Source: JBPCOI01 sp051000395 | GTDB taxonomy: Bacteria; Actinomycetota; Actinomycetes; Mycobacteriales; Jatrophihabitantaceae | Length of the DNA: 37,193 bases | Assembly: GCA_051000395.1 (NCBI GenBank) | Contig: JBPCOI010000009.1 | Location: forward strand, 1-37,193 | Reading direction: 5' to 3' | In this document: one piece after another, positions 9,503 through 17,289 of the stretch | Numbering within the stretch: position 1 is the stretch's first letter | How the letters are laid out: each line of letters begins with the position of its first letter | The notes under the pieces: model-generated | The model's database searches: none | What the model was told of the DNA's origin: nothing | What the model saw: only the letters and a program-made list of their open reading frames with translations | Program-made: the position numbers and the translations under genes

Positions 9503-10626
9503 TGCGTATCGGCATCGTCTGCCCGTATTCCTGGGACATCCCCGGCGGCGTCCAGGCGCACGTCCACGACCTGGCCGAGACGCTGATCGGGCTGGGGCAC
9601 GCCGTCTCGGTGCTGGCCCCTGGCGATGACGACATGCCCGGCCTGCCGCCCTACGTCGCGGTGGCCGGCAAGGCGGTCCCGATCCCGTACAACGGTTCGG
9701 TGGCCCGCCTGCAGTTCGGCGTGGTGTCCGCGGCTCGGGTACGACGCTGGCTGCGCGACGGGGCCTTCGACGTGGTCCACGTGCACGAGCCGGCGCCGCC
9801 GAGCCTGTCGCTGCTCACCTGCATGATCCACGACGGGCCACTCGTCGCGACGTTCCACGCGGCGACCGTCCGGTCGCGGTTCCTGTCGATGTTCGACAGC
9901 GTGTTGCAGCCGTTCCTGGAGAAGCTCAGCGGACGCATCGCCGTGTCGCCAGCCGCGCGCAAGGTGATCGTCGAGCATCTCGGCGCGGACGCCGTCGTCA
10001 TCCCGAACGGGGTGCGTGTTGCGCGCTTCGCGGATGCCGAAGCGCTGCCGGGCTATCCGCGTGCGGGCGCGACGGTGGGGTTCATCGGGCGTTACGACGA
10101 GCCGCGAAAGGGCATGGACGTCCTCGTCGCCGCGCTGGGGATGCTCGCCGGCGAGCGCGACGACCTGCGGCTTCTCGTGGCCGGGCGGGGCGAGGCGGCA
10201 GAGTTCGTCACGGCGTTACCGCCCGGTCTGCGCGGGTGCGTCGAGTTGCTCGGGCAGGTGAGCGACGCGGACAAGGCCCGGATGCTGCGCAGCGTCGACG
10301 TGTACTGCGCGCCCAACACCGGGCAGGAGAGCTTCGGCGTGATCCTGCTCGAGGCGATGGCGGCGCGCACCGCGATCGCCGCCAGCGATCTCGAGGCGTT
10401 CAGCCGGGTGCTGGGCGGGGGCCGCGCGGGCGCGTTGTTTGCCGCCGGCGAGCCGGCGGCGCTGGCGACGGCGCTGTCCGGGCTGCTGGACGACCCGGCC
10501 CGGCGGGCCGCGCTGATCGCCGAGGGAGTGCGGGCGGTGCGTCCTTACGACTGGGACCTGGTCGTGCACGAGGTGCTCCGCGTCTACGAACTCGCCATCG
10601 CCGGCGCCGGGTCCTCGGCGGGCTGA
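9502..10626 (+). CDS. pimA: GDP-mannose-dependent phosphatidylinositol alpha-mannosyltransferase PimA
   Basis: PimA is a GT4-family, GT-B fold enzyme that moves mannose from GDP-mannose to the 2-position of phosphatidylinositol, starting PIM synthesis at the inner leaflet. The 374-residue sequence opens MRIGIVCPYSWDIPGGVQAH, with the GGV phosphate loop at 15-17. It has the acceptor-domain DVVHVHEP, the interdomain GRYDEPRKGMDVL with the Arg/Lys pair that binds the diphosphate, and the EX7E motif at Glu276/Glu284 (ESFGVILLE). It is the last gene of pgsA-patA-pimA. The nudix gene that follows pimA in mycobacteria is absent. Its stop codon falls inside the first unit of a 16-bp repeat array. Confidence 0.96.
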   Translation: MRIGIVCPYSWDIPGGVQAHVHDLAETLIGLGHAVSVLAPGDDDMPGLPPYVAVAGKAVPIPYNGSVARLQFGVVSAARVRRWLRDGAFDVVHVHEPAPPSLSLLTCMIHDGPLVATFHAATVRSRFLSMFDSVLQPFLEKLSGRIAVSPAARKVIVEHLGADAVVIPNGVRVARFADAEALPGYPRAGATVGFIGRYDEPRKGMDVLVAALGMLAGERDDLRLLVAGRGEAAEFVTALPPGLRGCVELLGQVSDADKARMLRSVDVYCAPNTGQESFGVILLEAMAARTAIAASDLEAFSRVLGGGRAGALFAAGEPAALATALSGLLDDPARRAALIAEGVRAVRPYDWDLVVHEVLRVYELAIAGAGSSAG

Positions 10627-10722
10627 CGCCTCGACGCGTCCACCCGCCGGCGGGCTGACGCGCCGGCGGGTTGACGTGCCGGCGGGCTGCCGCGCCGGCT
10701 AGCTGCCGGACTAGCTGATGCC
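10611..10722. repeat. 16-bp phased imperfect tandem repeat between convergent genes
   Basis: Units in constant 16-base phase start at 10611, 10627, 10643, 10659, 10675, 10691 and 10707. The best are CGCGCCGGCGGGTTGA (10659), CGTGCCGGCGGGCTGC (10675) and CGCGCCGGCTAGCTGC (10691); the unit at 10643 contains the perfect palindrome CCCGCCGGCGGG (10643-10654). The first unit includes the pimA stop and the last contains the stop of the gene on the other strand. The array can form alternative GC hairpins and may act as a bidirectional transcription barrier; that role is inferred. Confidence 0.7.
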
Positions 10723-12243
10723 GAGCGCGGCGAGGTTGTCCCGCACCGGATGGGTACGCCCGACCGGGCCACGCGCGAAGGCCGTGAGCAGGTTGTCCGT
10801 GACCTGGCGTACCACCCGCTGGGTGGGGCCGCTGCCGTAGCACTCGGCGTCGATCGCGCAGACCCAGTCGATCGTGCCGGCGTCGAACACCCCGGCGCCG
10901 CTGCGCGCGACGTAGTAGCTGGCGTCGGCGTGCGTCGGCGTGTCGTTGGGACAGTGCGTCGGGGAGTGCAGCAGGACCTCGATCGGCCGTGGCGTGGGAT
11001 AGCCGAGCTGCACCGCGTCGGTTTCCGGCCCGACCAGGCCCGGAAGCTGCATGCCCGGGGTGACGTGCGTGCCGGCGAACAGCCAGTTGCCGGGATCCAC
11101 GACCACGCCGGGCACTCGGGTGCGTCCCGGGAAGCAGCCGTACTGGTCGCCGAGCAGCGCCGACTCGGGGTCGGCGTGCGGGGTGTCCGGCCAGTTCGCG
11201 GTGACCTCGGCGTTGTCCGTGCCGTTGAGCGGGTCCTCCGACGCCACCTTGTAGTTGATCTCCAGCCGGTACGGTCCGAGCGCGGTGCTCGCGAGCCGGA
11301 TCCGCCGGAAGATCGCGTTCGCACCGAGGAAGGCCAGGTTCGCCCCGGCGTCGCGGGCCGCGGTCACCACGGCGCGCATCTGCGGTGACCAGTACTCGTC
11401 ATGGCCCATCGAGATCACCGCGCGGGCGCCGTCGAGGACATGCGGGTCGGCTTCGAGGTCCACGTCGGTGACGTAGGCGAGTGAGAGGCCCAGCCGTTCG
11501 GCCTGGGCGACGGCGGGCAGCTCGCGCTTGATGAACTCGCCGGACCCGTCGTTGGCGGCATACGGCCGATCGAAGGAGACCGCCCGCGAGCGGGTGTCGA
11601 ACGAGCCGTCCGCGCCGTTGTAAAGGTCGCAGCACCCCCACAGGTTGTAGGCCTGCCAGGTCGTGACCGCGTTGACGAGCACGACGCGTCCCGCCGCCGA
11701 CGGCGCGCGCACCGTCAGCGGGACGAACGACTCGTGCCGGGTGCTCGCGTCCAGGCGGAGTAGGTAGTCACCGGGTTCCCACCCGCTGGTGGAGACGGTC
11801 GTCGACGGCGTCCACGGTGCGCTCATCGTGTTCGTGGCGGGCGCGGAGAGCACCGCCGAGTGCTGCACGGTCCCTCGCGTGGCCCGCGACGTCCAGGTCA
11901 GGCGACCTTCGGCGCCGCGGTACCAGCCCATGCGGAACGCGCGCACGACGAACTCGCGCGCCGGGGTCGAGACGAACAGCCGGACCGCTTGGCCGGGCAG
12001 CACGCTGGTGTGATCGGCGTAGCCCTCGATGCCGCCCTCGGCCGACTTCGGGATGCGCCACGCCGAACCCGCGAGGTCGGCCGAGCCCGCCGGCGAACTG
12101 GCGGGCGAACCCGAACCGAACGGCCCGGACAGCGGCGAGCGCGAATCGGTGGAGGTAGCGGCGCCGTGCGGCCCGGCAGCGCCCCCGTGCTCGCAGCCCG
12201 CCAGGAGAGCCAGCACCGCGATCAACAGCAGCAGACGGCGCAT
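10711..12243 (-). CDS. Lipoprotein with N,N-dimethylformamidase beta-subunit-like (DMFA2-type) domain
   Basis: A 510-residue predicted lipoprotein. The signal peptide MRRLLLLIAVLALLAGC has lipobox LAGC with Cys17, so it should be anchored to the outer face of the membrane. A Ser/Gly/Pro/Ala-rich linker (18-60) leads to a beta-rich domain (about 65-180, AWRIPKSAEGGIEGYAD onward) and a flavodoxin/GAT-like region (about 185-450) with AVISMGHDEYWSPQMR and LAFLGANAIFRR. These are characteristic of proteins related to the large subunit of N,N-dimethylformamidase. True DMFase activity is not implied, and the small subunit gene is not present. A late WGCCDLY and further Cys residues suggest disulfides outside the cell. 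Stop and tail overlap the 16-bp repeat array. The substrate is unknown. Confidence 0.8.
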   Translation of the reverse strand: MRRLLLLIAVLALLAGCEHGGAAGPHGAATSTDSRSPLSGPFGSGSPASSPAGSADLAGSAWRIPKSAEGGIEGYADHTSVLPGQAVRLFVSTPAREFVVRAFRMGWYRGAEGRLTWTSRATRGTVQHSAVLSAPATNTMSAPWTPSTTVSTSGWEPGDYLLRLDASTRHESFVPLTVRAPSAAGRVVLVNAVTTWQAYNLWGCCDLYNGADGSFDTRSRAVSFDRPYAANDGSGEFIKRELPAVAQAERLGLSLAYVTDVDLEADPHVLDGARAVISMGHDEYWSPQMRAVVTAARDAGANLAFLGANAIFRRIRLASTALGPYRLEINYKVASEDPLNGTDNAEVTANWPDTPHADPESALLGDQYGCFPGRTRVPGVVVDPGNWLFAGTHVTPGMQLPGLVGPETDAVQLGYPTPRPIEVLLHSPTHCPNDTPTHADASYYVARSGAGVFDAGTIDWVCAIDAECYGSGPTQRVVRQVTDNLLTAFARGPVGRTHPVRDNLAALGIS

Positions 12244-12351
12244 CCGGTTCCATTTCCTCAGCAGGCATGCGGCGGGACGCGACCCACCATGCCACGTGCG
12301 CCGGCGGGAACGGCGTAGCGCAGCCCCCGCGGCGAGGCGCGCCCACGCGGC

Positions 12352-12357
12352 TAGAGT
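12352..12357 (+). promoter_or_regulatory. -10 box of the LemA-like gene, near-leaderless
   Basis: TAGAGT lies 8 bases before GTG 12366. It argues for that GTG over an upstream in-frame ATG at 12267, which would place the promoter inside the coding sequence. Confidence 0.55.
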
Positions 12358-12365
12358 CGGCCAGC

Positions 12366-12920
12366 GTGCTGCCCGTCGGCTGGTTCGTCTTCGCCGTGTT
12401 CGTCGCGGTTCTGCTGACGGTCTGGATCACGTTCACGCTCACCCGCCTGGACCGGCTGCACGCCCGGGTGGACGCCGCGCAGGCCGCCCTGGACGCCCAG
12501 CTGGTCCGCCGAGCCGCGGCGCTGCTGCACGTCGCGGAATCGCCGGATTCGGGTGTGGCCAGCAGTGACCGTGGGCGGTACGAGTCGGTTGCGCACACGG
12601 CCCTGGGCGTCGCGGAGGCCGAACGCGCAGGCGCGGAGAACGCGGTCGGACGGGCGCTGGTGGACCTGGCGAGCGCCGCGTCGGTGGTGCACGAGGCGGC
12701 AGCCGCCGAACTACGCGAGGCGGCCACCCGGGTCATGATCTCCCGGCGTTTCTACAACGACGCGGTCCGCGACACCCGTACGCTGCGCGAGCGTCGGATG
12801 CCGAAGCTCCTGCACCTGGCCGGACACCGTGCCATGCCGCAGTTCTTCGACATCGACGACACGTTGCCGCTGCGCACGGAGGAGCCGACAGTGCCGAGCC
12901 GTCCTGCCGAGAGCCCGTGA
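12366..12920 (+). CDS. Divergent LemA-like membrane protein
   Basis: Not a textbook hit, but the layout is that of LemA. There is an N-terminal transmembrane helix (LPVGWFVFAVFVAVLLTVWI, about 2-21), then long helices with the counterpart of the LemA repeat VDAAQAALDAQLVRRAAALL (about 33-52), AENAVGRALVDL (about 89-100), RRFYNDAVRDTR (about 127-138) and an ending RAMPQFFDIDD similar to the LemA YF terminus. The length is 184 residues from GTG 12366, close to the family's usual 180-200. LemA proteins are membrane-anchored helical bundles of uncertain function. The stop overlaps the next start by four bases (GTGA), so it is coupled to a DUF3048 lipoprotein. The LemA assignment is inferred from aligned motifs by eye. 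Confidence 0.6.
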   Translation: MLPVGWFVFAVFVAVLLTVWITFTLTRLDRLHARVDAAQAALDAQLVRRAAALLHVAESPDSGVASSDRGRYESVAHTALGVAEAERAGAENAVGRALVDLASAASVVHEAAAAELREAATRVMISRRFYNDAVRDTRTLRERRMPKLLHLAGHRAMPQFFDIDDTLPLRTEEPTVPSRPAESP

Positions 12921-13945
12921 GTACGCCACGGCGCGTGCTGCGCATCGCGGGCGCGGCCGCGCTGGTGCTGGGTCTGGGCGCGTGCAGTGCCCCCGGTCGC
13001 GCGGCGCTCGGGCCGTCACAGCCGATCGGCCTGCCGGCGCCCACGCAGTCGGGCCACCCGAGGCAGCCCGCGCAACCCGCCGTCAACCCGCTCACTGGCG
13101 GTACGCCGTCGGACAACCCCGTGGTGGCGGTCAAGATCGAGGACACCGCAGCGGGGCGTCCGCAGCTCGGCATCGACAAGGCCGACATCGTCTACATCGA
13201 ACAGGTCGAGGGTGGGTTGACCAGGCTGCTCGCGATCTATGACAGCGTCCTGCCGACCGTCGAGCCCGTGCGCAGCACGCGGGCCAACGATCCCGAACTC
13301 GCGATGCAGTTCGGGCCGATCATCTACGTCGCATCCGGCGGGTCGCGCGCTGAACTCGCGCCGCTGGACCGCTCGGATCTGCGCAGCGACATCAACGACC
13401 GGCTGGGTCCGGGCTTCGTCCGCGACGGTGACCGCGCGATGCCGAACGACCTGCGCGCTGACCTCGCCGTGATCGCGGCCAAGCTCAAGGGCCCGCGGGC
13501 GAAGAGCATCGGCCTGGCGTGGTCCACCAAGATCGTCAACCCGTCCACGCGCACCGGCGGCACAGTGCGCACCCGGATCGGCGCGACGCCGGTGGCCTTC
13601 GACTGGAGCGCCGCGCTGCACCGCTACGTGCGCCTGATCGACGGCGCGATCCAGCGCACCGCCGACAACAAGACGATCTCCACGCCGAACGTCGTCGTGC
13701 AGTTTTGCCGGAGCACGGTCTACCCGCAGGACAGGGACGTGCTGGGCAACCCGGCGCAGTACACGCACACGATCGGATCCGGCAAAGTCGTGGTCTTCCG
13801 CGACGGGCGCCGCGTCGACGGCACCTGGACGCGATCCGGACTCACCGATGGCACCCACCTGCTCGACGTCCACCACCGGCCGATCGCGCTCGCCCCCGGG
13901 GGGGTCTGGTTCGTGCTCGTCGCAACCGGGACGCCGCTGAACTGA
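12917..13945 (+). CDS. DUF3048 domain lipoprotein (YerB-like)
   Basis: A 342-residue predicted lipoprotein: positively charged N-terminus, hydrophobic stretch, and lipobox LGAC with Cys23, followed by a Pro/Gln/Ser linker (24-60). The mature part shows the DUF3048 hallmarks NPLTG (about 58-62), VAVKIED (about 70-76), RPQLGIDKADIVYIEQVEGGLTR with YDSVLP and EPVRSTR following, and a C-terminal half that ends with GGVWFVLVATG. The family (B. subtilis YerB) is extracellular and of unknown function, with suggested links to the cell envelope. The GTG start overlaps the stop of the LemA-like gene in GTGA. A hairpin 7 bases past the stop probably ends the transcript. Confidence 0.88.
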   Translation: MSTPRRVLRIAGAAALVLGLGACSAPGRAALGPSQPIGLPAPTQSGHPRQPAQPAVNPLTGGTPSDNPVVAVKIEDTAAGRPQLGIDKADIVYIEQVEGGLTRLLAIYDSVLPTVEPVRSTRANDPELAMQFGPIIYVASGGSRAELAPLDRSDLRSDINDRLGPGFVRDGDRAMPNDLRADLAVIAAKLKGPRAKSIGLAWSTKIVNPSTRTGGTVRTRIGATPVAFDWSAALHRYVRLIDGAIQRTADNKTISTPNVVVQFCRSTVYPQDRDVLGNPAQYTHTIGSGKVVVFRDGRRVDGTWTRSGLTDGTHLLDVHHRPIALAPGGVWFVLVATGTPLN

Positions 13946-13952
13946 GCAGGCC

Positions 13953-13973
13953 ACCGGCCGGCGCGTGGCCGGT
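13953..13973 (+). terminator. Candidate hairpin terminator after the DUF3048 gene
   Basis: Perfect 7-bp stem ACCGGCC / GGCCGGT with a 7-base loop, starting 7 bases after the stop and followed by the palindrome GGTCCGGACC (13971-13980). No U-tract follows, which is common in high-GC actinobacteria. It lies between the lipoprotein gene and the pdxS promoter. Confidence 0.45.
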
Positions 13974-13995
13974 CCGGACCGTGGCGAATTCGCCG

Positions 13996-14001
13996 TAGAA
14001 T
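13996..14001 (+). promoter_or_regulatory. -10 box of pdxS operon, leaderless type
   Basis: TAGAAT stands 7 bases before the ATG at 14009. It overlaps the earlier in-frame ATG at 14000, so the 14009 start is preferred. No Shine-Dalgarno precedes either. Confidence 0.6.
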
Positions 14002-14008
14002 GCAGACC

Positions 14009-14926
14009 ATGCCCGAACCACACACCCAAGCCAGCACGCCTGAGCACACCGTCGGCACGTCGCGCGTCAAGCGGGGCATGGCCGAGATGCTCAAGGGTGG
14101 CGTGATCATGGACGTCGTCACCGCGGAGCAGGCCAGCATCGCCGAGGACGCCGGCGCGGTCGCCGTGATGGCGCTCGAGCGGGTGCCCGCCGACATCCGC
14201 GCACAGGGCGGCGTATCCCGCATGAGCGACCCCGACATGATCGAGGCGATCATCGGCACCGTTTCGATCCCGGTCATGGCCAAGGCCCGCATCGGCCATT
14301 TCGTCGAGGCCCAGGTGCTGCAGTCGCTCGGCGTCGACTACGTCGACGAGTCCGAGGTGCTCACGCCCGCCGACTACGCCAACCACATCGACAAGTGGCA
14401 GTTCACCGTGCCGTTCGTGTGCGGGGCCACCAACCTGGGCGAGGCGTTGCGACGCCTCACCGAGGGCGCCGCGATGATCCGCTCCAAGGGCGAGGCCGGC
14501 ACGGGCGACGTCTCCAACGCGACGACGCACATGCGCGAGATCCGCGGGGAGATCCGCCGGCTGTCCTCGATGAGCGAGGACGAGCTGTACGTCGCGGCCA
14601 AGGAGCTGCAGGCGCCGTATGCGTTGGTCGCCGAGGTAGCCCGGGCCGGCAGCCTGCCGGTCGTGCTGTTCACCGCGGGCGGAATCGCGACGCCGGCCGA
14701 CGCGGCGATGATGATGCAGCTCGGCGCCGAGGGCGTGTTCGTCGGCTCGGGCATCTTCAAGTCCGGCAACCCGGCGCAGCGCGCGGAGGCGATCGTCAAG
14801 GCCACCACGTTCTACGACGACCCGGACGTGATCGCCAAGGTCTCCCGGGGCCTCGGCGAGGCCATGGTCGGCATCAACGTCGAGGACATCGCGCAGCCGC
14901 ACCGCCTGGCCGAGCGCGGCTGGTGA
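14009..14926 (+). CDS. pdxS: Pyridoxal 5'-phosphate synthase subunit PdxS
   Basis: PdxS builds pyridoxal 5'-phosphate from ribose 5-phosphate, glyceraldehyde 3-phosphate and ammonia supplied by PdxT. The TIM-barrel protein has MDVVTAEQASIAEDAGAVAV near the N-terminus, ALERVPADIR, the Schiff-base lysine region VMAKARIGHFVEAQ, the second lysine loop RSKGEAGTGDVSNATTHMR, and the phosphate site FTAGGIATPADAA with GVFVGSGIFKSGNP. Counting from ATG 14009 it has 305 residues, a normal length; an ATG at 14000 would add three residues but overlaps the -10 box. It forms dodecamers with PdxT in the cytosol. pdxT follows after 58 bases containing a palindromic repeat element. Confidence 0.97.
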   Translation: MPEPHTQASTPEHTVGTSRVKRGMAEMLKGGVIMDVVTAEQASIAEDAGAVAVMALERVPADIRAQGGVSRMSDPDMIEAIIGTVSIPVMAKARIGHFVEAQVLQSLGVDYVDESEVLTPADYANHIDKWQFTVPFVCGATNLGEALRRLTEGAAMIRSKGEAGTGDVSNATTHMREIRGEIRRLSSMSEDELYVAAKELQAPYALVAEVARAGSLPVVLFTAGGIATPADAAMMMQLGAEGVFVGSGIFKSGNPAQRAEAIVKATTFYDDPDVIAKVSRGLGEAMVGINVEDIAQPHRLAERGW

Positions 14927-14930
14927 CTCT

Positions 14931-14984
14931 GGCCGCCGCCTCGGTGCTTCGCTGCGCTCTCGCGTTGCGCTGCTCGCTCGCCCG
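14931..14984. repeat. Palindromic inter-gene element, copy A (pdxS-pdxT gap)
   Basis: The gap carries TCGCTGCGCTC (14949-14959), the reverse complement of GAGCGCAGCGA found in the pdxT-yebC gap, with further GCGCTGCTCGCTCG steps. It takes up almost all of the spacer and leaves pdxT without a recognisable Shine-Dalgarno. Confidence 0.5.
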
Positions 14985-15587
14985 ATGATGCGCGTCGGTG
15001 TGCTTGCCCTGCAGGGCGACGTGCGCGAGCACGCCCGGGTCCTGGCTGGCTGCGGCGCCAAGGTTGTTTCCGTGCGGCGGCCGGCGGAGCTGGATGCCGT
15101 CGACGCCCTGGTGCTGCCTGGTGGGGAGTCGACGACGATCCTCAAGCTGGCGCGCACCTTCGAGCTGCTGGACCCGCTGCGCTCGCGGATCAAGGACGGA
15201 ATGCCGGTCTACGGTTCCTGCGCCGGGATGATCCTGCTCGCCGACCGGGTCGAGGACGACGGCTCGCCGCTGCAGGAGACGATCGGCGGCGTCGACATGA
15301 CCGTGCGGCGCAACGCCTTCGGCCGCCAGGTCGACTCGTTCGAGCAGGACGTCGACGTGGACGGTCTCAGCGGTGGCGCGGTGCACGCCGTGTTCATCCG
15401 CGCGCCGTGGGTGCAGGATGTCGGAGCGGCGGCGACGCCGCTCGGCCGGGTGAGCTCGGGAGCGGCCGCCGGTAGGATCGTCGCGGTCCGCCAGCAGCGG
15501 CTGCTGGCCACGTCCTTCCACCCGGAACTGACCGGCGACGGGCGGATCCACGCGTATTTCTGCGACATGGTGAGGAATGGCGAGTGA
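14985..15587 (+). CDS. pdxT: Pyridoxal 5'-phosphate synthase glutaminase subunit PdxT
   Basis: PdxT is the class I glutamine amidotransferase partner that hydrolyses glutamine and channels ammonia to PdxS. The 200-residue sequence has VGVLALQGDVREH at the N-terminus, LPGGEST (44-50), the nucleophile Cys79 in YGSCAGM, and His179 with Glu181 in FHPEL completing the triad. Two adjacent ATG codons (14985 and 14988) are both possible starts. It lies 58 bases after pdxS and 79 bases before yebC, both gaps carrying related palindromic elements. Length and residues are complete, so the enzyme should be active. Confidence 0.97.
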   Translation: MMRVGVLALQGDVREHARVLAGCGAKVVSVRRPAELDAVDALVLPGGESTTILKLARTFELLDPLRSRIKDGMPVYGSCAGMILLADRVEDDGSPLQETIGGVDMTVRRNAFGRQVDSFEQDVDVDGLSGGAVHAVFIRAPWVQDVGAAATPLGRVSSGAAAGRIVAVRQQRLLATSFHPELTGDGRIHAYFCDMVRNGE

Positions 15588-15666
15588 GCATCGCGGCGAG
15601 CGTCGGCGAGCGAGGAGCGCAGCGAGGCAGCGCTGAGCGCTCGCGCGAAGAGCAGGGAAGCGGCAG
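15588..15666. repeat. Palindromic inter-gene element, copy B (pdxT-yebC gap)
   Basis: Contains GAGCGCAGCGA (15615-15625), GCGAGCG twice (15596-15602, 15606-15612) able to pair with CGCTCGC (15638-15644), and a nested AGCGC-tga-GCGCT hairpin (15629-15641). The last bases hold the yebC ribosome binding site (AGGGAAG). It could fold in mRNA between pdxT and yebC. Confidence 0.5.
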
Positions 15667-16422
15667 GTGAGCGGGCACTCCAAGTGGGCGACGACCAAGC
15701 ACAAAAAGGCCGTCGTCGACGCCAAGCGCGGCAAGCTGTTCGCGAAGCTCATCAAGAACATCGAGGTCGCGGCGCGAACCGGTGGCGGTGACCCCGACGG
15801 CAACCCCACCCTGTTCGACGCGATCCAGAAGGCGCGCAAGACGTCCGTCCCGCTGGACAATATCGAACGCGCGGTCAAGCGTGGTTCGGGTGCGGAGGCC
15901 GGTGGTTCGGACTGGCAGACGATCATGTACGAGGGCTACGCGCCGAACGGCGTCGCCGTCCTGATCGAGTGCCTCACCGACAACCGCAACCGGGCGGCGA
16001 TGGAGGTGCGCACCGCGATGACGCGCAACGGCGGATCGATGGCCGACCCGGGCTCGGTGTCCTACCTGTTCAACCGCAAGGGCGTGGTGGTGGTGGCCGC
16101 CGACGGCCGCGGCGAGGACGAGGTGCTGATGGCCGTCCTCGATGCCGGCGCCGAGGAGGTCAACCACCTCGGCGACGCGTTCGAGATCATCAGCGAGGCC
16201 ACCGATCTGGTGCCGGTGCGCACGGCGCTGCAGCAGGCCGGGATCGACTACGAGTCCGCGGACATGTCCTTCCTGCCCAGCGTCCAGGTGCCGCTGGACG
16301 AGGACGCCGCGCGCAAGGTGCTGCGGCTCGTCGACGCCCTCGAGGATCTAGACGACGTGCAGAACGTCTACGCCAACTTCGACGTCCCCGACGACGTGCT
16401 GGCCGCGGTCGAGGCCGGCTGA
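15667..16422 (+). CDS. yebC: YebC/PmpR family (TACO1-like) protein
   Basis: A 251-residue member of the YebC/TACO1 family, described as transcriptional regulators and, more recently, as factors that ease ribosome stalling. It begins MSGHSKWATTKHKKAVVDAKRGKLFAK, the near-universal family signature, and continues with GGDPDGNPTLFDAIQKAR, IERAVKRGSG and YEGYAPNGVAVLIECLTDNRNR, ending with an acidic domain III (DVPDDVLAAVEAG). The GTG start has AGGGAAG 8-14 bases upstream. It is the third gene after pdxS-pdxT, as in many actinobacteria, and stands upstream of ruvC in that order, although two minus-strand genes intervene here. It is convergent with the esterase gene, 8 bases apart. Confidence 0.96.
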   Translation: MSGHSKWATTKHKKAVVDAKRGKLFAKLIKNIEVAARTGGGDPDGNPTLFDAIQKARKTSVPLDNIERAVKRGSGAEAGGSDWQTIMYEGYAPNGVAVLIECLTDNRNRAAMEVRTAMTRNGGSMADPGSVSYLFNRKGVVVVAADGRGEDEVLMAVLDAGAEEVNHLGDAFEIISEATDLVPVRTALQQAGIDYESADMSFLPSVQVPLDEDAARKVLRLVDALEDLDDVQNVYANFDVPDDVLAAVEAG

Positions 16423-16430
16423 GAAGAACC

Positions 16431-17282
16431 TCAGGCGCCCAGGTGCGCGCCGGCGAACCGCAGCTGCGCCGCCGCCTGGCTGCGCCAGAACGTCATGTCG
16501 TGGTGACCGGATTCGATGCCACCCGCCGGGATCGGCGACAGGGCGCCGCGCAGGTCGCGGGTGGTGGGCGCGAAGCCGTCCGCGTCGCCGCAGTCGATCC
16601 GCAAGGCGATGCCGGCCAGCCGGTTCAGCCGGTTCAGGATCGAGTGCGCGTCGAAGTCCGCGGCGTCGTCGAACGCGCCGGGCGCGCTCTGCCCGGCCTG
16701 GTGCCAGATCGCGGGGCTCTCGGCGACGGCCGCGGCGACCCGTTGGTGACCGAGAACGCTCGCCAGGTACAGCGCGCCGTATCCGCCCATCGACCAGCCG
16801 AGGAACGCGATCCGAGCGGTTGCCAGGCCGTGATGCGCAAGCAGCGGCACGAACTCGTCGACGACCATTCCCGCACTGTCGCCGTCCCGCCGCGGGTGCC
16901 AGTAGCTGTGTTCGCCGCCGTCGACGCTGGCGACGGCGAACGGTGGCGTGCCGTGCTCGACGGCAGCGGCGAGATAGCGGTCCAGGTGCAGCCCGCCGCC
17001 GAACGCGCTCGCGTGGTCACCGCCGCGGCCGTGCAGCACGATCAGGACCGGTACGCCGCTGTCGTGTCCGGGTGGCCACGAGATCGACCAGCCTGTCGTC
17101 GCGCCGTGCCGCTTCGCCGACACGAAGCTGCCGCTGAGCATCCGTCCGGCCTGGACACCGGGCACCCCGGCGGGCAGGTCGTCCACGCCCGGCAAGATCC
17201 CGGTTTCGACGCCGGCGATCCCGAGGGCGGCCAGTCCCGCGACGCCGAGCGAACCGAGCAGCAGCCCGCGTCTGGTGATCAT
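16431..17282 (-). CDS. Secreted alpha/beta-hydrolase, putative esterase (Tat-type signal)
   Basis: A 283-residue hydrolase of the esterase D/feruloyl esterase-like family. The start MITRRGLLLGSLGVAGLAALG (ATG at 17282) gives a short twin-arginine-type signal (Arg4-Arg5) and hydrophobic core, so export through Tat is likely, though the motif is minimal. The catalytic nucleophile is Ser164 in GWSMGG (162-167), the oxyanion region is VLHGRGGDH (about 82-90), and GHHDMTFW near the C-terminus supplies the His. A longer upstream reading frame (to 17465) is Ser/Arg-rich and overlaps the M50 gene, so it is rejected. It follows the M50 gene by 7 bases on the same strand and is probably co-transcribed. 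The substrate is unknown. Confidence 0.83.
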   Translation of the reverse strand: MITRRGLLLGSLGVAGLAALGIAGVETGILPGVDDLPAGVPGVQAGRMLSGSFVSAKRHGATTGWSISWPPGHDSGVPVLIVLHGRGGDHASAFGGGLHLDRYLAAAVEHGTPPFAVASVDGGEHSYWHPRRDGDSAGMVVDEFVPLLAHHGLATARIAFLGWSMGGYGALYLASVLGHQRVAAAVAESPAIWHQAGQSAPGAFDDAADFDAHSILNRLNRLAGIALRIDCGDADGFAPTTRDLRGALSPIPAGGIESGHHDMTFWRSQAAAQLRFAGAHLGA

Positions 17283-17289
17283 GGCGCGC

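Noticed and set aside
13016..15193. 725-codon minus-strand frame opposite the DUF3048 gene, pdxS and pdxT
   Set aside because: Overlaps three confidently identified genes and shows no recognisable motif.
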